A stretch of DNA of 64,000 nt from Lepas anatifera (lineage: Eukaryota > Arthropoda > Thecostraca > Lepadidae). The stretch lies in NCBI GenBank assembly GCA_034440635.1, contig JAOTON010000335.1, positions 364,501 through 428,500 on the forward strand, in the 5' to 3' direction. Each line of letters starts with the position of its first letter. The stretch's first letter is position 1. Positions 56,735 to 64,000 of this stretch are shown in pieces. The notes under the pieces were generated by a model. It made no database searches, was not told where the DNA came from, and was given only the letters and a program-made list of their open reading frames with translations. The translations under genes were made by a program, and so were the position numbers.

Positions 56735-57460
56735 TGCCCCGTTAGAATAGTGGGTAGAGTATTGGGCTCCGGCCGGCTGCTCACAAAACCACCCAGTGGA
56801 AGTGTACTGTTAAAGGGAATGTGGCACCTTCACAACGTGATTTTAACTGAGATAGCCAAGTTTTAAAGCAGGTCGGAAAACCCGGTACTTCATATTTCAT
56901 TTGTCTTTGAACTCGATATTTCCGTAGAAAAAAACTAAAACCTACCTGACACCAGCCCCCTCAGCCCCCCGTCGCCGGCGGCCATTGTTGTGAGCTACTG
57001 GTGTGACGACATATGCTGACGTCACAATGAGCATCAGCCAATTGGAGCCCTTGAAGCGTTTTAAGTATGGTAGTGGTTGCCAGATCGTGACATCATCTAC
57101 AGTCTGATATTTATTTCTTTCTCTAGAGGAGTATTTTTAAAAACCAAATATTGGCTTATTGTACATTTTTCAGAGAAATCATGAGTGGTTTCATTATATT
57201 TTACTAAAAGTACGCCTAATTACACTAAATTTCAGGATTCAACCAAGGTGCCACATTCCCTTTAAAGATTGGGATCGTAGGTCGGCTGGCAACTGACTGG
57301 TTTGCGCTCGGGTGGCATCCAAATTAACCCCTCCTTGCGGGAATTGCTCTTTCGAATGGTAGAATCGGGGTCCTCGGGATAAGTCTCTTGATGGCTTTAG
57401 AAAACTTTGATCCCAAAATCTGAAATTTGCCATAACTCGCGCAAAAATTGTATAAAAACG
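56735..57460 (+). repeat. SINE-like dispersed repeat (family S2), interrupted by a TTAA element
   Basis: The head CCCGTTAGAATAGTGGGTAG followed by AGTATTGGGCTCC corresponds to the A-box region of the 30.2-kb copy. The parts after the insertion (GATTGGGATCG, GGCTGGCAACTGACTGG, CGGGGTCCTCGGGATAAGTC, TCTTGATGGCTTTAG, AAAATTGTATAAAAA) continue the same order. The element 56810-57266 sits exactly at a TTAA between the two halves. Confidence 0.65.
56810..57266. mobile_element. TTAA-flanked short inverted-repeat element, AGGGAATGTGG type
   Basis: TTAA lies at 56810-56813 and 57263-57266. The 21-bp terminal inverted repeats, TTAAAGGGAATGTGGCACCT plus T, are perfect. There is no coding frame. Removing 453 bp restores the order of the family S2 repeat seen at 30.3 kb, which confirms the boundaries. 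Confidence 0.88.
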
Positions 57461-57775
57461 CATGATGTTTAAATCTCGTACAACATTATGAGGACGTTTT
57501 ATGACAAGTATGTTAATGAGACCAGAACATTCAACAAATGGCAGTATTTGGAATTTGTCCTGTTCATTCTGGAGCATATGTTTGAGATAGCCTCAATTTC
57601 GCGATAATAACCTTAATTGTATAAAAACGCAGGATCTTTAAGTCTCGTACAACATTATGAGGACGTTTTATGGCAAGTGTGTTAATGAGACCAGAACATT
57701 CAACAAATGGCAGTATTCGGAATTTGTCCTGTTCATTCTGGAGCATATGTTTGAGATAACCTCAATTTCGCTTCG
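57446..57775 (+). repeat. Tandem duplication, 169-bp unit, two copies
   Basis: AATTGTATAAAAACGCA starts at 57446 and again at 57615. Each copy continues through CTCGTACAACATTATGAGG, ACGTTTTATG, GTTAATGAGACCAGAACATT, CAACAAATGGCAGTATT and CATATGTTTGAGATA. The units differ at only a few positions. Its frames have no recognised domain. Confidence 0.93.
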
Positions 57776-58965
57776 TCATTCATTATGGTGCAATGCTAGC
57801 CTTATGAAGAGGATATGTTATTGCCAAGAAAAATCAGATGAAACCTGTCCCACATTCCAAGTTTCTGCAATAAACCCGGGCCAATGTATTTTCACACTGT
57901 GATTATTGGTCCACTAAGCCGATACATGTCTGATAAACAGGACAAAAGCAGTACAAATGGCAGTCCAAATCTATGTCCAGATCTGTAACTGTCTTAACTC
58001 CCCAGGCCTGTCCAATCGGATTTATTAGGATTGGTTCCAAATTAGAAGCTATCGTTCGGATTGAATCAGATATCCATTCAGATGTCCCATTCATGGCATA
58101 ACTATATAAATAAAAACGGACGATATAGCCAAACCACTCAAAGTGTCCTAAAACAACACGGACCAAAAAGTGGGGGAACCTTTCTCCGTCCAGGTGACTT
58201 TCTTACGGTCAGTTTGGTCTTTGATATCCCTCCATACGCTCTAGAAAGGAATCTAGGGGTGGGAACTGAGGTCTGAGCAATGATATACCACATTAAAGTC
58301 AGTCGCGCAACTGCACACCCACCTCCGAGGGCTTTTTGTCGGCAATTCTCTGGAGAAGGGAGAGGTCTAACAGCCTAGTTCGTCTCGCTGGAAACTGGAA
58401 CTCCTCAAGAGCGACGCGTGCAGGGTGGAATAGGTCACGGAGTGAATAAATAGCTGAATATCCGATCCACTCCAATCTATGGATCAAATTGGATTCAATT
58501 AACCAGTGAGTTAGGATAGACTGGATCTGAGTATGGATTTTAACTCCACTTCTTGTTTTTCTAGTGGGAAGTGGGGGTCGGACACCGTAACGATGGGGTG
58601 AGTTTTCGATGACTTAATGAGCTTGTTTCGTTACTATTTTGGTGTAGAAATACTTCGACATTTGTCTAACTCTGTGCAAGCAGCTATGTCTCTGTAATTG
58701 TTATATTAAAATTTGCGTAAAATTTAGAAAAGTAGCAAACTTATTTTCCCCACCTAATGGGGTAACATGGTCACCCCATGGGGAAAATGGACAGGTGAAC
58801 AGTGATCGAACAGGCCTTGAAGATTTCATTTGCATCCACCCACTAGGCGACTTCGTCCGCCGCGGGAAGGCATTTTCTATTTTTCCATCAAGGGCCAAGA
58901 GTCATCTTTTCTGAATTATTTAATGACGAGGATTAAAGTATCAGGCTGTGTGGAACTTATAGGTT
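57776..58965. other. Stretch with no recognised feature
   Basis: Short open frames only, on both strands. No splice-supported exon, RNA gene or repeat ends. Confidence 0.45.
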
Positions 58966-59545
58966 GATCCGATCGCCGATCGGTGGGACCTTCGGGCGCC
59001 ATATGGTTCAGGCGCGCGCACCGGGAGGCAGTGTCCCCAAACACTTTGTCTAAGAACCGCCCATCTATGTAAGGGCCGAAGGCACCCATCAGGAAGATGA
59101 GCCTTTACCTGACTTTTAAGGGCAGTGCTACACTGACTGCCGCCCCTGCATCAACATGCCGCCCCACACTGACTTTGCTGCCCTGCACCCGACACGCCGC
59201 CCAGTAAAAGATCACTAGGTCTTAGCAAACACCACCGCTCTCACCCCCACCCCAGGATGCGAAATTGCTGCCCTTTGTGAACAAGTGGCCCCAAGGCAAA
59301 TGCCGTCCCCTCCACCGGCCTGGTTTCCTCTCGTGAGCCGCCCCCAATAAAAATCCTGTGTACGCCTGCCGGTGCCACTTTTGAAACGAACATATCAGTG
59401 GTCGCAAATCCTCTCGCGGCTAGAGCGCGTCTACCCGCTCCTGAGGAGGGTTAGCGTCACTTAGGCCCATCAATCTCTCTAGGGGCACTGTATGATTTCA
59501 GGGCGCTGAGGCTCGAGGGGTCACCTGCCCTGGATGACCTCTAAA
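58966..59545 (+). mobile_element. Decayed member of the CATAGGCGGATC hAT-like family
   Basis: GATCGCCGATCGGTGGGACC at the left, then GGTGCCACTTTTGAAACG, ATATCAGTGGTCGCAAATCC, GATTTCAGGGCGCTGAGG and the end CACCTGCCCTGGATGACCTC appear in the same order as in the 22222-22470 copy. About 300 bp of extra sequence lies between. Ends are not preserved. Confidence 0.5.
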
Positions 59546-60029
59546 TTTAATTACATGTTCTGCAGCATTTCGGCCCTGTGTCCCCCAAACCATCAGCCTT
59601 TATTTATTTAAGCTTATATTATATAAAATTAAATAAACTCTTGTGGGGTAACATATTGACCATGTCCATCTTGCCCAACTGGTGTCCGTCTTACCCCACT
59701 TTGCTCTTCCTAAACAAACTTGAAATGAATCGGACGCGATTGCGATCCAGTGCAACTGCGGTGAACAAATGTAACATCTTGAGAGCCTTATTACGTAATA
59801 TCAAAAGTATCTATACAAACATCCATGCAATGACCTTACGAATTCGATTGTAAAAGCACATGAGTTGCGTTTTACTATTATGAAAGTTTAAAGACCTAGC
59901 TCACCGACCGTTGCTCTCGACCGACGCGTTAAAAGCGTATTCACGTTTTCCCGGTCGTGACACTGTTTCGTCCAAAAGGGTGTCCGTCTACCAGTGTCCA
60001 CCCTTTTCCCTAGTATTTAAAAAAATGGA

Positions 60030-60325
60030 TAGGATTTGGATTGATAATCGCGGTATAAGAACGGACTGGCCTGAATTTGTTGGGGAAACTTCGGATCTGA
60101 ACTGGGCTGGCCTAAAATTGTTGGGGAACTTCGGATCTGAACCAGGCTGAGTCTGAATCTGTTGGGAAATTTCGGATCTGGACCGAGCTGGCCTGGATTT
60201 ATTGGGAAACCTCTGATCTGGACCGGGCTGGCATGGCTTTGTTGGGGAAACTTGGGATCTTCACCGGGCTGGCATGTATTTTTTTAAGAAACTTTGGATC
60301 TGGACCGGGCTAAATCTGAATTTCC
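60030..60325 (+). repeat. About 41-44-bp tandem repeat, six degenerate units
   Basis: The unit TTGTTGGGGAAACTTCGGAT followed by CTGAACTGGGCTGGCCTGAA recurs about six times with substitutions. A tract of 7 T's marks the last complete unit near 60278. No gene is implied. Confidence 0.88.
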
Positions 60326-61284
60326 TTAGTCGCAACGCACTCCAGTGCAGAGCCCGCGCTTCACCCACGCATATCTTACGGACATCAACATATCCGTTCG
60401 TGGTTGTGACGTTCATGTCGCGCTTGACTTATAGCTTAGATCTTCGTCTTCATGAATGCCTGGAGGCAATTTGAGGTTTTCAAACACATACAGTAGAATG
60501 GAGAATAAAAGGTCAAGGACCCTCCGTTTCTATATGATGTTATGATGTTATATGCTATATGAAGCACATTAACTGCAGAAAGCCGATGTTTATGTCTATA
60601 GAAGAATTAAGGCCTGTTTTATTTCGGTCACTCTGTAGGTATCATCAACCCCGAGCAGACCCAAAAGTCATCAACGTGAGACGCTAGCCTTCTCGAGCGA
60701 GTCTGAAGAAGTGATATTTCAGCAAAAGTGTGAATCACGGACTGACACACTCAATTCGAGCGGCTCGTCACCACAAACTGGTTGCTGTCCTCGTGATTTG
60801 CGGATATCCCTAAACTGGGAAGCCCCCTGGTGTGACTGAGAAACTTTACTTTCTGTCCAAATCATGTGAACGATGAAACAAAGAAAAAGGAAGAAACTTA
60901 AGTCGGAATAAAAATCCGATCCACATATTCGAGATTCCAGAATGATTAAAGGTCCAGATGCCTAGAGCATACATTTGTTTCAGTCCGCAAAAATCAGCAG
61001 GGTGATTCAATCTGACGTTTAAATTTCCGACCTGTCATGTTGGCTACACTCGTCGTTCATCAGACAGCTCATCATCAGCTTTTTACCAGCTTCGCCATTT
61101 TCATACCCTGATCGCAGGTGTACTTTCATATGTGACTGAAAAACTGACAAATAAACATACGACTAAGACACTGTGTGTATGAGAGTAATAGCTGATAGCA
61201 CAGTTCATCCCATAAAAATTATTTACACTAATTTTTATTTCTAAAAAAAACATTTTACAACGTTGGTCCAAATGCACCAGACCA
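60326..61284. other. Stretch with no recognised feature
   Basis: Only short frames and an AT-rich tandem patch (ATGATGTTATGATGTTATAT near 60533). Confidence 0.45.
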
Positions 61285-61482
61285 TCATACACTGAACGAG
61301 TCGATGACCTCCTCTTCAGTCGAGTAATGGCACCGCTGGAGATGTGATGTTCCCAGGCCTCCCATTGGATTGCGGCACTCCTGGAGGCTTCCTGCTTCTA
61401 AGTGGATCTTCCAGTCATTATAAATGTCCTGGTAGGTGTGGGTCGGCGGGTAAAATGAAAGCCGCATACTGCGGTCGGATAT
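61285..61482 (-). CDS. Weak candidate terminal exon of an unknown gene
   Basis: A minus-strand frame ends KISDRSMRLSFYPPTHTYQD, then IYNDWKIHLEAGSLQECRN and STEEEVIDSFSV before a TGA at 61285-61287. About 45 bases downstream lies AATAAA (61234-61239 on this strand). Possible acceptors are CTTCAACAG just before TCATAAAATATCC, or CGACCGCAG a little further in. The composition is protein-like, but I recognise no family and no partner exon. Chance or a decayed element remains possible. Confidence 0.25.
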   Translation of the reverse strand: MSDRSMRLSFYPPTHTYQDIYNDWKIHLEAGSLQECRNPMGGLGTSHLQRCHYSTEEEVIDSFSV

Positions 61483-61794
61483 TTTATGACTGTTGAAGCG
61501 TCGGACCGGTTTTAAATTAGACAATGTACAAAAGGTGAGCAATAAAAAGGACACAGTGCGGAGGCAGCCTCGCCGGATATCTGAATCGAAATGTTTTGAA
61601 ACAGTAAAATAGTATCTCAGCGTTTGAGTAGTATCGATCTCTTGCCGAAAAAAAAACATGCAGCTTCTGGCTTACTTTCACTCATTCCGTGAATACCGGT
61701 ACTCTCTTTGCTGGCTTGTATCTGATCATTGCCAACCGCTCTGGAAAGTGGTTCGGCTATAACGCGCACTGAAGGGAGTGGGATCTGGTAGCCC

Positions 61795-62066
61795 CTCTGT
61801 TATCTCAAAATCCAAGAGACGTAGAAAAATGACCGTTTGGGGCTGTGTGGGGGGCTATGTTTGCCTACATCATAGCTACTTTTATCGACCTATTTTAGTA
61901 CCTTTAAGGTCAAAAGAGGTCATTAAGTTTAACCCCGACCGTGCTGGAGACCTATCGTGAAATACCGTAATTATGCGGAAAAAACGGAAACATAATATAA
62001 GTAGACCAAGGTCCAAAAGATAAGGTTCCAAGAAATATTTCCTGAAATTGGTGTAGTCACAGACAT
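61795..62066 (+). repeat. Unnamed dispersed repeat, copy 1, interrupted by a TTAA element
   Basis: Blocks GTTTGGGGCTGTGTGGGGG, AAAGAGGTCATTAAG, CGTGCTGGAGACCTAT and CTGAAATT recur in order in the copy at 63530-63985. The repeat resumes after 62780 with GGTCAATG. It lies entirely left of the inserted element apart from that short tail. Confidence 0.65.
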
Positions 62067-62780
62067 TTAACACGCGCATTGACGGGGGCGGGTACCCGCC
62101 CCCTCGGTTTTCGGAGACAGAGAAAAACGGCGGCGCGTAGCGCCGCCGTACTTGGTATACCTTTTCCTCATCATTTTACAACTTCTGTGAAAATTTCAAG
62201 GTTAGGTCATCTCAGGTCAGGTCACCAGTACAGGTCAAGTGACCCGACCTCAAAAAAGTTTAAGATAGCATAAGTCGGAGCAGGGTGGACTTATCCAATT
62301 GAAACTCATATCACATAATGGCCCCACCGAGTTCTCCAACATATGTTCCGGTATTTTGATATCGATGACCTAAGGTCAGGTACGAGGCATGACCTCTCCA
62401 TTAAATACATGGGAAAATGGTTTTACGGAATAACTCGTAACGGATGGTGATGGCATTTATTTTAGTGCATTAGACTCGCCTGGGTTTGCGTTCTATGATA
62501 TGATTTTATATAATTTGACCTGACCTGACCTCGGTGTCATCCTTATTTGACCTGGTATTTATTATCATTCGTTGTAGGATTCTATAGTTTAGTCTTTTGT
62601 CTTCTTTACTTGTTCATTAATGCCCAAAACTAATTTTCATGTTATCCTTGACGGCTTTTTGACCCTCGTGACCTTAAATGTGACCTGAAAAAATGGTTCT
62701 TTTTCTGGAAGTGATGCGCCAAGCCTTTACTTTTTCGTACCTACCTATCTCATCTTAGGGTACCCCCCCCGCCGTGTTAA
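62067..62780 (+). mobile_element. TTAA-flanked element, family B, second copy
   Basis: The left end TTAACACGCGCATTGACGGG, GGGTACCCGCCCC and the GGCGGCGCGTAGCGCCGCC palindrome are nearly identical to the 14214 copy. The AGGTCA-rich body follows (GGTCATCTCAGGTCAGGTCA near 62205). The right end GGGGGTACCC-like block and CCGTGTTAA is shortened. TTAA lies at 62067-62070 and 62777-62780. The empty site can be read in the other copy of the host repeat near 63972. Confidence 0.88.
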
Positions 62781-63529
62781 GGTCAATGACCTATGACGTC
62801 ACAATATGGTAAGTATATTCCCTATAATATGCAATATAACAAGCCCTATAACAAGTGCTGGGCCAGAAATGAGGATTGACTTTGACCCATGAGTTTTGAC
62901 CTTGATCTTTATATTGAGGCACCTTAACTTTGAAGTCATAGTATAAGGAAATTCAGACCCCTCCCCTTTGGTCGCTGACGTCATATGTCAACACTACAGG
63001 GCTGAAAACGATCGATAAGGGGGATGTCTGAGCACAACTGGTAAGCATTCTCCACCTTCTCATGTGGAGCTGCTTGTTCGTGCTATCTTTTACGTGGAAA
63101 ATTTGTTTATAAAGCTTTGGCACGCCCGCGTCAATATCTTCGTCACCAACGCGGGGTTTTCAAGCGTGGAGACCTTAGCTTGTGTACACCAATGCTGGCT
63201 TTCATGGAACCCCTATCATTAACTTAAGCGCGGAATTCCAAGCATATCTAAGTTAGACCAGCGAGCTGTCAATTGTTTATTACTGTTGCTTGTGCTGGGC
63301 AACATCCCGAACCCAAATGAGTCTGGTAGGTGAATAGACACACCAAACTAAATCGATGGCACCAACTCGAATCGGCAATAGGCTTTTTCAGACTGCAGCT
63401 ATGAAATTCTCGAAATTTTCCATTATTCCGCTTAAAAACAGTTCAACACGCGCAGTGGAGAAGGGTCTGGCGTCAACGCGCTGTGGAAGAAGGGCCCTAG
63501 TTAAGTACCCACCTGAGATCTTAAAAACG
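62781..63529. other. Continuation with scattered TGACC motifs, no gene recognised
   Basis: Begins with the tail of the interrupted repeat (GGTCAATGACC) and holds a few TTTGACC/TGACGTCA motifs near 62790-62990. No exon or further bounded element. Confidence 0.4.
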
Positions 63530-63985
63530 ATGAGGGTTTGAAAAACATCTGTTTGGGGTATATGGGGGCAATGGTGACATACTATATGGCCATGTTTCAT
63601 TGACCCAGGTTAATATCTTCAATGATAATAATTGTTGGGGTTCAGCGAACCACTAACTGCCAAGGTCATACAGTGTCGCCAACTCTCACCCTGTTGGGAG
63701 GGATTTGGGGGATCAGATCGCCTTATCCAGAGACTCCACCGGGACTTGAACCCGGGACCGGTGACTTAGTAGACAGACGCGCTACCTACTAAGCCACCCA
63801 TTCCCCGTCAATATCTTCAAGGTGGTCAAACGAGATCGTAAAGGTCAAATCTGGGCCGTGCTGGACACCTATTGGGAAATGCTGCGACTATCCGGAATAA
63901 CGCCGGTAATACAGTACAAGCGGACTTAGGTCATAGAGGGTAGGTCCCACACAATTTTGTCTGAAATTTAAGGTCAATGTGACAT
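63530..63985 (+). repeat. Unnamed dispersed repeat, copy 2, interrupted by a SINE
   Basis: Blocks CTGTTTGGGGTATATGGGGG, AAAGGTCAAATCTGG, CCGTGCTGGACACCTATT and CTGAAATTTAAGGTCAATG match copy 1 in order. A SINE with an 11-bp target duplication sits inside. It keeps an uninterrupted TTAA where copy 1 carries the element. Confidence 0.65.
63623..63809 (-). repeat. tRNA-derived SINE (family S1) with 11-bp target duplication
   Basis: On the minus strand the head has an A-box-like TGGCTTAGTAGGTAG, an anticodon-arm-like stretch and a B box GGGTTCAAGTCCC, followed by CCCTCCCAACAGGGTG, AGAGTTGGCGACACTG, CTTGGCAGTTAGTGGTTCGC and the end CCCCAACAATTATTATCA. AATATCTTCAA flanks it at 63612-63622 and 63810-63820. 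The best preserved copy in the window; the head still resembles a tRNA but continues into a non-tRNA body, so it is not a tRNA gene. Confidence 0.88.
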
Positions 63986-64000
63986 ATTCGCAATAATGTA

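Noticed and set aside
63623..63809. Possible functional tRNA gene
   Set aside because: The A and B boxes are present but the tRNA-like part continues into a SINE body with an 11-bp target duplication, and the acceptor stem does not close.

Overview
The window is nuclear DNA of a multicellular animal. It has introns up to about 18.6 kb with GT/AG splice sites, tRNA-derived SINEs, short TTAA-flanked and hAT-like elements, a Penelope-like element, a LINE remnant and one intact Ty3/Gypsy retrotransposon. Bacterial signals are absent. The host protein looks like an invertebrate, and some of its residues (VVHDGPKLL) look arthropod-like to me from memory, so a crustacean or other arthropod is my best guess. 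The species cannot be read from the sequence.

One host gene dominates. It is a sodium-dependent phosphate transporter of the SLC20A/PiT family on the minus strand. Six exons were found (42447-42590, 23650-23832, 16468-16587, 3969-4144, 2394-2528, 1295-1516). Every pair of adjacent splice phases matches, and the joined reading frame runs from the middle of the protein to the second family signature. The 5' exons lie above the window or were not recognised, and the last exons lie below base 1. Everything else between 1.3 and 42.6 kb is intron filled with repeats.

Layout. 0-1.1 kb: an open frame with one internal stop, running in from the left edge. 1.3-4.2 kb: three SLC20A exons and a 46-bp-arm hairpin. 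5.0-8.3 kb: a large inverted repeat containing a SINE and a TTAA element. 11-15 kb: two TTAA elements packed with AGGTCA motifs, and a SINE between them. 16.5 kb: an exon. 17-20.4 kb: degenerate minisatellite arrays. 22-25.4 kb: two hAT-like elements, an exon and another TTAA element. 27.3-29.7 kb: a 63-bp minisatellite, a 42-bp repeat and a Penelope-like fragment between TA microsatellites. 30-37.7 kb: a SINE-like repeat, a LINE remnant split by a suspicious homopolymer tract, and a C-rich array. 39.7-42.6 kb: a short hAT-like element, a TTAA element, a SINE and the first visible exon. 45.26-54.30 kb: a large hAT-like element with higher-order repeats, into which a 5,120-bp intact Gypsy element has inserted. 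54.9-64 kb: a TA hairpin, repeats interrupted by TTAA elements and SINEs, and one weak candidate terminal exon.

The most interesting signals are: the apparently recent Gypsy insertion (identical LTRs, perfect 5-bp target duplication, one uninterrupted gag-pol frame); its nesting in a minisatellite-carrying hAT-like element; TTAA elements that carry dense nuclear-receptor half-sites and leave readable empty sites; inverted copies of one such element that bracket two SLC20A exons; and a symmetrical TA-repeat/inverted-repeat arrangement around the Penelope-like fragment.
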